A stretch of 64,000 nucleotides of DNA from the NCBI RefSeq assembly GCF_000018065.1, contig NC_009840.1, positions 1,612,001 to 1,676,000 of the forward strand, in the 5' to 3' direction. The notes beneath the pieces are model-generated. The model did no database searches, was not told the origin of the DNA, and saw nothing but the letters and a program-made list of their open reading frames with translations. This DNA is from Prochlorococcus marinus str. MIT 9215. GTDB lineage: Bacteria; Cyanobacteriota; Cyanobacteriia; PCC-6307; Cyanobiaceae. Below are positions 29,204 through 40,647 of the stretch, piece by piece. The position numbers and the translations under genes are program-made. How positions within the stretch are numbered: position 1 is the first letter of the stretch; each line of letters starts with the position of its first letter.

Positions 29204-29533
29204 CTAAGTAATTTTTCTACTTATCCAGAACCCTACAAACATTGCAAATAAATTTAAGATGATTATTAAATTAAAAAAAATTATAAATTTTATCCACGCC
29301 CCTTGATTTAAGATTTTGTACAAAAAATATATAAATCCGCTAAAGGATGTAAAGCAAGAAAAGAAACCCGTCAGTAAAATTTCTTGAATTGAATAACTAA
29401 ATCTTTTACTTATAAAAAAACCAACTAAAAATGATCCAATTACTGAAATAATAAAGTTATTATTTATAAATAATCTTAGAAAAGTAGCTAGATATGCAGC
29501 TAAAAGAATATAAAAGAAATTATTTATTTTCAC
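29204..29533 (-). CDS. crcB: CrcB/Fluc fluoride channel subunit, N-in type
   Basis: A 109-residue four-helix protein that exports fluoride through a dimeric channel. The pore signature is GFFSCFTSFSGF in helix 3 and GSFLVGFF in helix 2. Positive charges sit at the N-terminus, after helix 2 (SKRFS) and at the C-terminus (SRKIT), so by the positive-inside rule both ends face the cytoplasm. It begins with GTG one base after the upstream crcB stop. It is the last gene of gyrB-SH3-crcB-crcB. It is shorter than typical dual-topology CrcB, as expected for one half of a heterodimer. Confidence 0.9.
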   Translation of the reverse strand: MKINNFFYILLAAYLATFLRLFINNNFIISVIGSFLVGFFISKRFSYSIQEILLTGFFSCFTSFSGFIYFLYKILNQGAWIKFIIFFNLIIILNLFAMFVGFWISRKIT

Positions 29534-29534
29534 C

Positions 29535-29900
29535 TTAAAAAAAATAAATAAGAAAATAGCCTAAATAAAAGAAAATGAAAGAAAAAATTATCACTTCGAT
29601 ATAGTGAAAAAATAGTCTTAAGAATTCTCTCTTTTTGAATAATATAAATAGTTGATATATAAAGGTAGAAAATGTACTAAAACATCCTAAAAAACCGCTA
29701 TAAAATAAAACTAATATTTCGTTATTAATAAAATTTAATGCTACTAAAATCCCTAAAAAAAAAGCTGACAAAAAATTTACAATTGAAGTATTTTGAATAT
29801 CAAAACCTATACTTTTTTTAAAATTATTTTTTATTAATATTCTAAGTATTAAGCCAAAAGTAGTGCCAATTAAAATTATACATATTGAACTAAAATCCAA
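29535..29900 (-). CDS. crcB: CrcB/Fluc fluoride channel subunit, N-out type
   Basis: The second CrcB, 121 residues, four helices. The pore signature is GFLGCFSTFSTF. Here the positive charges lie in loop 1 (IKNNFKKS) and loop 3 (FKKREFLR), while the N-terminus (MDFSS) and loop 2 (NNE) are neutral or acidic, so both ends should face outwards, opposite to its neighbour. The start is TTG at 29900, three bases after the SH3 gene stop; no ATG is available. A heterodimeric channel with the adjacent CrcB is the natural reading. Confidence 0.88.
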   Translation of the reverse strand: MDFSSICIILIGTTFGLILRILIKNNFKKSIGFDIQNTSIVNFLSAFFLGILVALNFINNEILVLFYSGFLGCFSTFSTFIYQLFILFKKREFLRLFFHYIEVIIFSFIFFYLGYFLIYFF

Positions 29901-29903
29901 AAT

Positions 29904-32197
<2,294 letters not shown>

Positions 32198-32347
32198 TTA
32201 ATATAAAAAAAATATTAAACTTTTAAAATGTTATTTTTAAAAGGTCTTTCATTAAACTTACCACCGCAATAAGATAAAGGCTCAAAGTCAATGAAAAAAT
32301 TTATTACTTTAATTATATAGCTAATAATTTTTTCTTCAGAAATTCAT

Positions 32348-33247
32348 ATGTCTTCATATCCAACTCCTGTAATAATTTTAATTGGGCCAACTGCAAGTGG
32401 CAAAACAGAATTAGCTATTAAAATTGCAGAATATTTTAAAACTAGTATTCACAATATCGATTCGAGACAAATATATAAATTTATGGATATTGGAACCGCC
32501 AAGCCATCTAAAGACCAACAAAAAAAAATAAAGCATTTTTTAATAGATATAGAGGAGCCAATCAATCAAATTAATGTGCAACAATTTCAAAAAATTGCTC
32601 AAAAATCAATAAAAAGAGAAATAAATCAAGACAATCTACCTTTTCTTGTTGGGGGGAGTGGTTTGTATATGAACTCAATAACAAAAGGTTTTTTTATACC
32701 AGATATTCCTCCTCAAAATAATTTGAGAATACAATTAGAAGAACTTGGCCAAAAAAAATGTTGGGAACTCTTAAATAATTGTGATCCATTATCAACAAAA
32801 AACATCAGTTTTGCTGATCGCATTAGAACAATAAGAGCTTTAGAAGTTTTCTATGTAACGGGTAAACCTTTGTCAACTCTAAAAGTTCAAAATCCGCCTA
32901 ATTGGAAAGTACTAGAGCTTGGATTAGATAGAGATAACTTAAAAGAAAGAATTTTACAAAGAACAAAAAATATTTTTCTTTCGGGAATTATTGAAGAAAC
33001 AAACCACCTTATCTCTAAATACGGATTTGATTTGCCAATATTAGAAACCATTGGTTATCGAGAAGCTAAGGATGTTTTAAAGAACCATTCAACAATCGAC
33101 AAGGCGATTGAATTAACTACGACAAAAACGATCCAATTTGCCAAAAGACAAAAAACTTGGTTTCGCAATAAAAATAATCCTATTTGGCTGAATAACAAAA
33201 ACCTACTAAAAGATGCAATAATTAAGATAGAGTCTTTTTTAAGCTAA
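32348..33247 (+). CDS. miaA: tRNA dimethylallyltransferase
   Basis: Adds the isopentenyl group to A37 of tRNAs reading UNN codons. It is 299 residues. The P-loop is GPTASGKTE at 12-20, followed by [29 protein letters not shown] and the tRNA-binding [12 protein letters not shown]; a basic [12 protein letters not shown] lies near the C-terminus. It starts 150 bases from divergent gyrB. infC follows after 53 bases on the same strand. Confidence 0.97.
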
Positions 33248-33300
33248 TTTTGTAAAAATAGATTTTATTCATCATCCAATCAATTCATTAAATTAACTGA

Positions 33301-33873
33301 ATGCCCCCACGCCCACGCTTTGACCGACGAGCTCCCGTTAGAGAGCTACCCAATATAAATGAAAGAATAAAATACCCTCAATTGAGAGTCGTTGATTCAG
33401 ATGGAAAACAATTAGGAGTCATAGATAGATTAAAAGCATTAGAAATAGCAAATCAAAGAGAACTTGATTTGGTTTTGGTGAGCGAAAAAGCCAATCCTCC
33501 TGTTTGCAGGATAATGGATTATGGAAAATATAAATTTGAACAAGAAAAGAAAGCTAAAGAAGCAAGGAAAAAATCTCATCAAACAGAAGTTAAAGAAGTA
33601 AAAATGAGGTACAAAATTGATAAGCATGATTATGATGTCCGCATAGGTCAAGCTACTAAATTTTTAAAATCGGGAGACAAAGTAAAATGTACTGTAATTT
33701 TTAGAGGTAGAGAAATTCAACATTCAAATTTAGCTGAAACACTTCTTTTAAAAATGGCTAGTGATTTAGAAGAGCAATCAGAAGTCCAACAAAAACCAAA
33801 AAGAGAAGGTAGAAACATGATTATGTTTTTGAGCCCTCGAAAAAGCCCTCTCATTAAAAAAGATAATGAGTGA
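33301..33873 (+). CDS. infC: Translation initiation factor IF-3
   Basis: Binds the 30S subunit and checks start-codon pairing. It is 190 residues: N-domain from [22 protein letters not shown] to about residue 80, a lysine-rich helical linker, and a C-domain with [17 protein letters not shown]. The first 17 codons ([17 protein letters not shown]) are about 65% GC with CCC, CGC and CGA codons that are rare in the rest of the window, and the composition drops to AT-rich abruptly afterwards. The start is ATG, not the rare ATT of E. coli infC. rpmI-rplT are not adjacent but lie 30 kb away. Confidence 0.97.
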   Translation: MPPRPRFDRRAPVRELPNINERIKYPQLRVVDSDGKQLGVIDRLKALEIANQRELDLVLVSEKANPPVCRIMDYGKYKFEQEKKAKEARKKSHQTEVKEVKMRYKIDKHDYDVRIGQATKFLKSGDKVKCTVIFRGREIQHSNLAETLLLKMASDLEEQSEVQQKPKREGRNMIMFLSPRKSPLIKKDNE

Positions 33874-33949
33874 AAAATAGTTATCAAAAAATAGGACGAA
33901 TGTTAAAGTGTCACTATGTTCAAAATAAATTAGTAGAGGTTTTTCAATA

Positions 33950-34936
33950 GTGAGATTCCAGATTCAACAAGTAAGTGATATCCCCGCCTCTACTCAACTA
34001 TATAATCAAATTTGTTTTGCAATCGCAGCAAGACATTATCCTCCAGGACACAGACTTCCTAGTACAAGGCAACTTGCAATGCAGACTGGACTCCATAGGA
34101 ATACTATCAGTAAAGTATATAGACAACTGGAAATAGATGGGGTTGTTGAAGCAATAGCAGGATCAGGTATCTATGTAAGAGATAATCTGAATAAAAAAGA
34201 ATTTAAAAAATCAGCTTACTCAAGAGATAATATCAGTAAAATTCCAGATCAAGAAGCAAAGAAGGCAATTGACAATTTGATAAATCTTGGATGCACTTTA
34301 CACGAAACGAGAGATATATTGACCAATGAAATTGATTGGCGTATAAAGTGCGGATCAAGAATCATAGTTAGTACTCCTAGAGAAGATATTGGCGCATCTA
34401 TGTTAATAGCAGAGGACCTTTCTGCCACGGTTAATGTACCTGTAGAAGTTGTTCCTATGGAAGAATTGGAAAAAGTTTTGAGTAACTCCAATAATGGAAC
34501 GATTGTCACAAGCAGATATTTTTTACAACCTCTAGAAAAAGTTGCTAAGCAACATGGAGTACGCGCTATTGCTGTTGACTTAAGCGACTTTCAAAGGGAA
34601 TTAAAAATTCTCAAAGAATTACATGCTGGAAGTAGTGTAGGTATTGTTAGCATAAGTCCTGGCTTATTGAGAGCAGCAGAAGTTATTATACACAGCATAC
34701 GAGGAAGTGAATTAATGCTTATGACAGCAATCTCAGATAATAAAAGTAGATTACTATCACTTTTAAAGACTTCGAACCATATAGTGTGTGATGGACCCAG
34801 TTTGTCAGTTGTAGAAAACACATTATTAAAAAATCGTTCTCAGTTGATGAGATTACCTCAAATCATATGTGCTAAAAATTATTTAAGTATCGAAACAATA
34901 AATCAATTAAAAAAAGAAATAGGAATTATTAATTAG
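33950..34936 (+). CDS. GntR-type transcription regulator with unassigned C-domain
   Basis: A 328-residue regulator starting with GTG. The N-terminal winged helix (about 1-75) is a clear GntR domain: IPASTQLYNQICFAIAARHYPPG, LPSTRQLAMQTGLHRNTISK and GSGIYVRD. The C-terminal 240 residues are neither an aminotransferase (MocR type) nor a recognisable UTRA or FadR domain; a Rossmann-like ligand fold is possible (IIVSTPREDIGASM, TIVTSRYFL, VGIVSISPGLL). I think it belongs to a cyanobacterial family conserved next to core genes; Synechocystis has GntR-type regulators linked to photosystem stoichiometry, but orthology is not shown. cysE follows after 6 bases. Confidence 0.9.
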   Translation: MRFQIQQVSDIPASTQLYNQICFAIAARHYPPGHRLPSTRQLAMQTGLHRNTISKVYRQLEIDGVVEAIAGSGIYVRDNLNKKEFKKSAYSRDNISKIPDQEAKKAIDNLINLGCTLHETRDILTNEIDWRIKCGSRIIVSTPREDIGASMLIAEDLSATVNVPVEVVPMEELEKVLSNSNNGTIVTSRYFLQPLEKVAKQHGVRAIAVDLSDFQRELKILKELHAGSSVGIVSISPGLLRAAEVIIHSIRGSELMLMTAISDNKSRLLSLLKTSNHIVCDGPSLSVVENTLLKNRSQLMRLPQIICAKNYLSIETINQLKKEIGIIN

Positions 34937-34942
34937 ACAAAG

Positions 34943-35677
34943 ATGCTAAAAACTTTTAAATCAGACATAGAAATTATAAAAGAGAGAGATCCTGCTGCTA
35001 GAGGAATAATAGAAATATTTCTTTGCTACCCTGGCTTTCAATCAATAGTTATGCATAGATTTACTCATAAATTATGGAAATTAAAGATTCCTTTAATTCC
35101 CCGCTTGTTAAGCCATACTAATAGGCTATTGACAGGTATTGAAATACATCCTGGAGCCAAAATTGGTAAACGGGTTTTCATAGACCATGGAATGGGAGTT
35201 GTAATTGGAGAAACAGCTGAGATAGGAAATAATTGCCTGCTATATCAGGGAGTTACATTAGGGGGTACTGGTAAAAGTCATGGGAAAAGACACCCCACCT
35301 TGATGGAAAATGTTGTAGTTGGGGCAGGTGCAAAAGTTCTTGGATCTATCACAGTAGGATCTAATACTCGAATTGGTGCGGGTTCGGTAGTTGTTCGTAA
35401 TGTGGAAGGTAACAGTACAGTGGTTGGAGTGCCTGGCAGAGTTGTACATCAAAGTGGTGTTAAAGTTAATCCATTAGCTCACTCTGCTTTACCAGATGCA
35501 GAAGCTAATGTAATAAAAAATTTAATGGATAGAATAGATTTCCTTGAAAATGAAATTCTTAAATTACAAAAAACTCTTCAATGTTTAGTTAACTCAGAAT
35601 CAATTGATATTTCTAAACTAGGTGACGCTCAAAATCTTAAAGACAAAGAAATAATAGAATTTCTTGGAGAAGATTAG
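34943..35677 (+). CDS. cysE: Serine O-acetyltransferase
   Basis: Makes O-acetylserine, the carbon skeleton for cysteine. It is 244 residues. The N-terminal helical part contains ERDPAARGIIEIFLCYPGFQ; a left-handed beta helix of hexapeptide repeats follows from about residue 68 with IHPGAKIGKRVFIDHG, VIGETAEIG and YQGVTLGGTGK. A C-terminal extension after residue 185 is helical and polar. It starts 6 bases after the GntR-type regulator, so co-transcription is likely. It converges on secA with 8 bases between stops. Confidence 0.97.
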   Translation: MLKTFKSDIEIIKERDPAARGIIEIFLCYPGFQSIVMHRFTHKLWKLKIPLIPRLLSHTNRLLTGIEIHPGAKIGKRVFIDHGMGVVIGETAEIGNNCLLYQGVTLGGTGKSHGKRHPTLMENVVVGAGAKVLGSITVGSNTRIGAGSVVVRNVEGNSTVVGVPGRVVHQSGVKVNPLAHSALPDAEANVIKNLMDRIDFLENEILKLQKTLQCLVNSESIDISKLGDAQNLKDKEIIEFLGED

Positions 35678-35685
35678 CTCTTAAA

Positions 35686-38517
35686 TTATTTTTTTTCATT
35701 GACTTCAGTTTTAGGTTGAAACATAAACATTGAATAAATAACATTTCTCCTCATATTAGTCATCATTTCGAGAAACATGTCATACCCTTCATTTTTATAT
35801 TCGATTAAAGGATCTTTTTGACCATAACCTCTCAATCCAACTGATTCCCTCAAGGAATCCATGGATTGAAGATGTTCTCGCCATAAATTATCGATTTGCT
35901 GCAAAATGAAAAATCTCTCAGCTTCTCTCATTAATCCTGGGCGAATTTTTTCTATTTGTGATTCTTTTAAATCATAAGCAATTCGCAACTGCTCTTGAAG
36001 ATAGTTTTTTAATTCTTCTATTGACAGTAAATTAATATCTTCAGATTTAAGATCATCTAATAAATATATAAATTCTTTAACTTTAGAAATTAATTGATCA
36101 ATATTCCATTCTTCAGGAGGAAGATCAGGATTAATATAAGCATCTACAATTTCACTCATTGTTCTTTCTCCATATCCAATTACTTGTCTCTTTAAATCAT
36201 TTCCTTTCAATACTCTTAGTCTTTCTCCATAAACTGCCTTTCTTTGATTGTTCATTACCTCGTCGTATTCAAACACTTGTTTTCTAATATCGTAATAGTA
36301 GGTTTCAACTTTCTTTTGAGCACTTTCTAGAGACCTAGTAAGCATTCCTGACTCAATAGGCATATCTTCATCAACCCTAAACGCATTCATTAGATTTGCT
36401 ACTCTATCTCCTCCAAAAATCCTTAATAAATTATCTTCTAAAGATAAAAAGAATCTTGTACTACCAAGATCACCTTGTCTTCCTGCTCTACCTCTAAGTT
36501 GATTATCCACTCTTCTTGATTCATGCCTTTCAGTACCAATGACATGCAAACCGCCAGCCTTTCTTACTTTTTCTTCTTCATGAGTCAAAACTTTTTCATA
36601 TTCTTTTTTTACAGCAGACAGAGATTCTCTCAAAAGCTTTATCAAGTCATCATCAGTTGGTGCTTTTTCTGCAGCTGTAGCTATTCTGTCATCTAGTTCC
36701 AATACAGAAAGCTGTCTATCTCCCCAATTTTTAACAAGTTCATCAGATAATAGAGAAAGTTGCTTTTCAATTGCTTCATCAAGTTTGCAAGGGAAAAGAC
36801 TAGTTGAAGAATTTGAAATATTCTTTTTCAACTTTGAACTAGCTTTTTTAGAAAAACCACCCTTAGATTTTGAATTTCTTTGTTTAGGGATTGGTGGCTT
36901 ATGCTCATTATCAGGCTTCACTAACAAAGGAATTAAAATTTCTTTTAATTTAAGCCTTGCCATATAGTCACTATTACCGCCAAGAATTATATCTGTTCCC
37001 CTCCCAGCCATATTTGTCGCAATAGTAACAGCACCAGCTCTTCCAGCCTGAGCGACAATTTCCGCCTCACGTTCAACGTTCTCTGGCTTAGCATTTAACA
37101 AATTATGGGGGATTTTCTCTTCAGATAAAAGTGAACTTAATAATTCACTTTTTTCAACACTTGTCGTACCAACTAAAACAGGTCTACCATCTCTATGAAT
37201 ATTTGCAGTTTCTTTAGCAACGGCTTTCCATTTACCAATCTCTGTCTTAAATACTTGATCAGACCAATCTTTTCTCTTTCTTAATTGATTCGTAGGTATG
37301 ACTGTTGATTCTAATTTATAAGTTTTTTCAAATTCAACCTCCTCAGTTTTTGCAGTTCCAGTCATTCCTGCTAAACCAGGATATAAAAGGAAAAAATTCT
37401 GATAAGTTATGGATGCTAATGTTTGGGTTTCAGGCTGAATTTGAAGACTCTCTTTTGCTTCTATTGCCTGATGTTGTCCATCACTCCAACGCCTTCCTGG
37501 CATAACCCTACCAGTGAATTCATCTACTATCACAGCCTCATTGTTCTTAATAATATAATTCACATCTTTAATAAATAATTCTTTGGCTTTTAAAGCGTTA
37601 GTGATGTAGTGCGCCCATGGATCTTTAGGATTATACAAATCATTAACTCCCAAATACTCTTCACATTTTGCAAAACCCTGATCAGTTAATATACAACTTC
37701 TCTGCTTTTCATCAACTTCATAGTCGCCTTCAGGATCAATACCATCTTTACTTAATTCTTTTGCTTTGACTAATTTTAGTGATAATTGAGCAGCTTTTTG
37801 ATATTTTTCTTGAGGTCTTTCAACTTGGCCAGAAATGATTAGAGGAGTTCTTGCTTCATCAATTAATATTGAATCAACCTCATCAATTACGCAGTAATTA
37901 AATTTTCTTTGAACTACCTCATTAACATCGGTAGCCATATTATCTCTTAAATAATCAAATCCTAATTCGGAATTTGTGGCATAAGTTATATCACAATCAT
38001 AATTTTTCTTTCTCTCAACTGGATTCATATCTTGCTGAATCAACCCAACGGATAAACCTAAAAAACGATGAACTTGTCCCATCCACTCTGCATCTCTTCT
38101 AGCTAAATAATCATTTACAGTAACAACATGAACACCTTTTCCAGTAAGAGCATTTAAATAACAAGGTAATGTGGCGACAAGAGTTTTTCCCTCTCCTGTC
38201 TTCATCTCAGCAATTTGACACTCATGTAAAACCATCCCACCTATTAACTGAACATCAAAGTGTCTCATATCAAGAACACGTTTACTTGCTTCTCTTACAA
38301 TTGCAAAAGCTTTAGGAAGAAATTCTTCTAGGAGTTCTTTTTGTTTTTTAAAATCTAATTCTGATGAAATCTTTGATTTAAGATTTTGAGTTTCTTTTCT
38401 TAGATCATCATCAGTCAATTGAGAAATTTCTTCTTCTAAAAAATTTATCTCTTCCACTATTGGTTGATAGCGCTTTAACTTTCGTGTATTCGGATCACCA
38501 AACAAAAGTTTTAGCAT
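35686..38517 (-). CDS. secA: Protein translocase ATPase SecA
   Basis: Motor that drives preproteins through SecYEG in the plasma and thylakoid membranes. It is 943 residues. The Walker A motif is MKTGEGKT near residue 106, the DEAD-like box is [15 protein letters not shown], and [23 protein letters not shown] is split across motif VI. Residues about 540-600 form a basic, serine-rich insertion ([15 protein letters not shown] onwards) that is typical of cyanobacterial and plastid SecA. The C-terminus lacks the zinc-binding cysteine motif of E. coli SecA. It is divergent from the acetyltransferase gene across 172 bases. Confidence 0.98.
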   Translation of the reverse strand: MLKLLFGDPNTRKLKRYQPIVEEINFLEEEISQLTDDDLRKETQNLKSKISSELDFKKQKELLEEFLPKAFAIVREASKRVLDMRHFDVQLIGGMVLHECQIAEMKTGEGKTLVATLPCYLNALTGKGVHVVTVNDYLARRDAEWMGQVHRFLGLSVGLIQQDMNPVERKKNYDCDITYATNSELGFDYLRDNMATDVNEVVQRKFNYCVIDEVDSILIDEARTPLIISGQVERPQEKYQKAAQLSLKLVKAKELSKDGIDPEGDYEVDEKQRSCILTDQGFAKCEEYLGVNDLYNPKDPWAHYITNALKAKELFIKDVNYIIKNNEAVIVDEFTGRVMPGRRWSDGQHQAIEAKESLQIQPETQTLASITYQNFFLLYPGLAGMTGTAKTEEVEFEKTYKLESTVIPTNQLRKRKDWSDQVFKTEIGKWKAVAKETANIHRDGRPVLVGTTSVEKSELLSSLLSEEKIPHNLLNAKPENVEREAEIVAQAGRAGAVTIATNMAGRGTDIILGGNSDYMARLKLKEILIPLLVKPDNEHKPPIPKQRNSKSKGGFSKKASSKLKKNISNSSTSLFPCKLDEAIEKQLSLLSDELVKNWGDRQLSVLELDDRIATAAEKAPTDDDLIKLLRESLSAVKKEYEKVLTHEEEKVRKAGGLHVIGTERHESRRVDNQLRGRAGRQGDLGSTRFFLSLEDNLLRIFGGDRVANLMNAFRVDEDMPIESGMLTRSLESAQKKVETYYYDIRKQVFEYDEVMNNQRKAVYGERLRVLKGNDLKRQVIGYGERTMSEIVDAYINPDLPPEEWNIDQLISKVKEFIYLLDDLKSEDINLLSIEELKNYLQEQLRIAYDLKESQIEKIRPGLMREAERFFILQQIDNLWREHLQSMDSLRESVGLRGYGQKDPLIEYKNEGYDMFLEMMTNMRRNVIYSMFMFQPKTEVNEKK

Positions 38518-38689
38518 AAGTCAAAGTCCTAAAAAATTATCCTATTACAAACATTATAAATTAGTGCGTTATAACAGAAAGAAGAAAAATATTATCTCTT
38601 TATTTTATAGAAAAGATGGACTAAGGTATACAGATTGAAGCCACGAAAATTACCTAGCTGAAATCACTTTTCAAAAATCTTTTAAATAA

Positions 38690-39145
38690 ATGAAAGAAAT
38701 ATCTATAATTAAACATGCCAAAGGAGCTTTAGGGTTAAGAGTTTTTGGATTAGGTCCTAATCTTAAACCGACAAATGGATTAATTAAGCTACAAAAATTA
38801 CTTGATACTAATACTTTCTGGGCAAAAAATAGAAAAATTAATGATCTAAAAGAATGCCTTGCTAACAGTGATGTCGTAATAAGTATTTGGGTTGGTGAGG
38901 AAATAGTTGGTTTTGGTAGAGCTTTAACCGATGGGATCTACCGCGGAGTTCTTTGGGATATTGTTATAGATCAAAATCACCAAGGGAAAGGATTTGGTTC
39001 ATTAATTATAAACAATCTTTTATCTTCTAAAAAAATTAAAAATACAAAAAAATTATACTTAATGACGACAAATAAAAAATTATTCTATTCCCATTTTGAT
39101 TTTGATGAAGTTACTTCTCAAAATTTATTAATTCGCGAAATATAA
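38690..39145 (+). CDS. GNAT-family N-acetyltransferase
   Basis: A 151-residue acetyltransferase. Acetyl-CoA binding motif A is DIVIDQNHQGKGFGSLIINNLL near residue 95 when read in two halves, with the R/Q-x-x-G-x-G pattern as QGKGFG. The preceding strand is VGFGRALTDGIYRGVLW. The acceptor substrate (protein N-terminus, small amine, antibiotic) cannot be told from sequence. It starts 172 bases from secA on the opposite strand and converges on the NTF2-like gene after 27 bases. Confidence 0.88.
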   Translation: MKEISIIKHAKGALGLRVFGLGPNLKPTNGLIKLQKLLDTNTFWAKNRKINDLKECLANSDVVISIWVGEEIVGFGRALTDGIYRGVLWDIVIDQNHQGKGFGSLIINNLLSSKKIKNTKKLYLMTTNKKLFYSHFDFDEVTSQNLLIREI

Positions 39146-39172
39146 AGCACTCTATTTCTAAAGAAAACAAAA

Positions 39173-39604
39173 TCAAGATACAAATTTGCTATAAAGCCAT
39201 CTAATAAAGGGCCCTAATATAGGAACTGGTCCAAAAGTTGGCCCACAAAAATCAAAATAATCTCTATGTTCTTTGATTAATCCATTTTCAGCAAATAATA
39301 AACGAGTAGTTCCTGGATAAATAAATTCTTTACCCATAATTTTTAAACCCATTGTCCATTCAACGAAACCACAATTTCCACTTATGGAGATTGCATGAGT
39401 TTCTAAAAAGACGTCATCACATCTTTTAACAAGCTTTTCTTGAGCCTTGATATAAGAATCTAATCCCTCTGTTTCTTGCGTAGGGTCTACAAAAACAACA
39501 TTTTCATTATAAAATTCAGCCCATTTTGCTTTAGTTGGGGCATCAGATCCATATGGTTTAGTAAATAATTCTCTTAAATCATCTAAAGAAATTACTCTCT
39601 TCAT
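39173..39604 (-). CDS. NTF2/SnoaL-like protein
   Basis: A 143-residue single-domain protein with the NTF2-like cone fold pattern: an N-terminal helix with DDLRELFTKPYG, then WAEFYNENVVFVDPTQETEG, a beta-rich half including CGFVEWTMGLKIMG and FIYPGTTRLLFAENGLIKEHRDYFD. The last strand with EHRDYFD is the region that lines the pocket in SnoaL-like proteins. It could be an enzyme or a binding protein; no substrate can be named. It has an ATG start; tRNA-Gly lies 45 bases upstream on the same strand. Confidence 0.85.
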   Translation of the reverse strand: MKRVISLDDLRELFTKPYGSDAPTKAKWAEFYNENVVFVDPTQETEGLDSYIKAQEKLVKRCDDVFLETHAISISGNCGFVEWTMGLKIMGKEFIYPGTTRLLFAENGLIKEHRDYFDFCGPTFGPVPILGPFIRWLYSKFVS

Positions 39605-39649
39605 AGCATAATTACAATTATTGGTATTTTAAAAGATACGAAAATTAAA

Positions 39650-39721
39650 AGCGGATGAAGAGATTCGAACTCTCGACATTCTCCTTGGCAAGGAGATGCT
39701 CTACCACTGAGCTACATCCGC
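39650..39721 (-). tRNA. trnG-GCC: tRNA-Gly (anticodon GCC)
   Basis: Reads GGC and GGU glycine codons. On the minus strand a 72-base cloverleaf is complete: acceptor GCGGATG/CATCCGC, D arm with AGCTCAGTGGTAGAGC, anticodon stem TCTCC/GGAGA enclosing TTGCCAA, and T arm with AGAGTTCGAATCTCT. The discriminator is T as expected for bacterial tRNA-Gly. CCA is not encoded. Confidence 0.98.
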
Positions 39722-39782
39722 ATAACTTTATTATTTTATCTCAAAGAAGGGTTCAATGATAGAAATAATTAAATTTTTTCAA

Positions 39783-40259
39783 TTAATTTAAATTTTTAAT
39801 TAAAGATCCCATCTCAATTGCTTGTAAAGCATAATTCCAACCAAGATTATTTTTAATACCTGCTCTTTCTAGAGCTTGTTGCAGAGTATCAGTAGTTAAA
39901 ACTCCAAAAATAATGGGAACATTATTTTCATTTGAAACTTGTGAAATACCTTTGCTCGCCTCTGATATAACTACATCATAGTGAGAAGTTTCACCACGGA
40001 TTACAGCCCCAAGGGCAATTACAACGTCATAACTCTTTTTTTTCATGAGGGTTTTTGCTGCAATTGGCAATTCAAATGAACCAGGAACCCAAACTATATC
40101 TACTTGATTACTTAATTCAGAAGTATCTAAACCATGTTTTTTTAGACAATCAAGACAACCAGATAATATTTTATTTGTAATCAAATCATTAAATCTTGCT
40201 ATTACAATACCGACTTTTAAAGTAGATGCATTTGTAAAAGAACCCTCAAAAATAGTCAT
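39783..40259 (-). CDS. ribH: 6,7-dimethyl-8-ribityllumazine synthase
   Basis: Penultimate enzyme of riboflavin synthesis. It is 158 residues. The N-terminal [12 protein letters not shown], the substrate-binding [15 protein letters not shown] and the catalytic-histidine segment [17 protein letters not shown] are all present; it ends with [15 protein letters not shown]. Forms icosahedral or pentameric shells in other bacteria. It is downstream of psbZ on the same strand with 49 bases between. Confidence 0.97.
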   Translation of the reverse strand: MTIFEGSFTNASTLKVGIVIARFNDLITNKILSGCLDCLKKHGLDTSELSNQVDIVWVPGSFELPIAAKTLMKKKSYDVVIALGAVIRGETSHYDVVISEASKGISQVSNENNVPIIFGVLTTDTLQQALERAGIKNNLGWNYALQAIEMGSLIKNLN

Positions 40260-40308
40260 TAAATTTTACTTTGATATATTAATAGACTCTCACGAAAAGG
40301 TATTAAGT

Positions 40309-40506
40309 TCAAACTAATGAAGAAACTATCCCTGTAACAAAAACCAAAACAACCCAAACAGCAGCAATAGAATAAATTTTTCTCCTACTTTCTCGCTGTC
40401 CTTCCTCAGTAGAAGGTTGAGTCACATATAAAACGGGTACTCCAACTACCGCTATTAAAGAAGCAAATAGTAGAGCATTTACAAAGAAAAAGTTAACAGC
40501 CTGCAT
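40309..40506 (-). CDS. psbZ: Photosystem II subunit PsbZ (Ycf9)
   Basis: A 65-residue photosystem II core subunit with two membrane helices (about 4-27, VNFFFVNALLFASLIAVVGV, and 44-62, IYSIAAVWVVLVFVTGIV). The connecting loop PVLYVTQPSTEEGQRESRR is the family signature region. It helps hold the interaction between the core and the antenna and shapes photosystem II stability. A consensus-like TATAAT -10 lies 24 bases before the start. It is divergent from mutS. Confidence 0.95.
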   Translation of the reverse strand: MQAVNFFFVNALLFASLIAVVGVPVLYVTQPSTEEGQRESRRKIYSIAAVWVVLVFVTGIVSSLV

Positions 40507-40529
40507 AATTCAGTCTAAAGTTTCAAAAT

Positions 40530-40535
40530 ATTATA
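40530..40535 (-). promoter_or_regulatory. Candidate psbZ -10 (TATAAT)
   Basis: A perfect consensus TATAAT on the minus strand 23 bases upstream of the psbZ ATG, which would give a leader of about 16-18 bases. The -35 is weak (CATTTT at 17-base spacing). It lies five bases from an opposing TATAAT at 40541-40546. Confidence 0.5.
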
Positions 40536-40540
40536 AATAC

Positions 40541-40546
40541 TATAAT
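40541..40546 (+). promoter_or_regulatory. Candidate -10 (TATAAT) for the mutS leader
   Basis: A consensus TATAAT facing mutS. Transcription would begin near 40553 and give a leader of about 95 bases before the mutS ATG, containing a short open frame that overlaps the mutS start. There is no good -35. In such AT-rich DNA this box may be chance. Confidence 0.35.
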
Positions 40547-40647
40547 CTCATGAAAATGATAATTTTTAGAGAAAATTTACATACTTTAGCCACTTTAAAT
40601 GCAAAAAAAATTTTTCTACCTAATATCTATTTAGGAATTAAAAAAGT

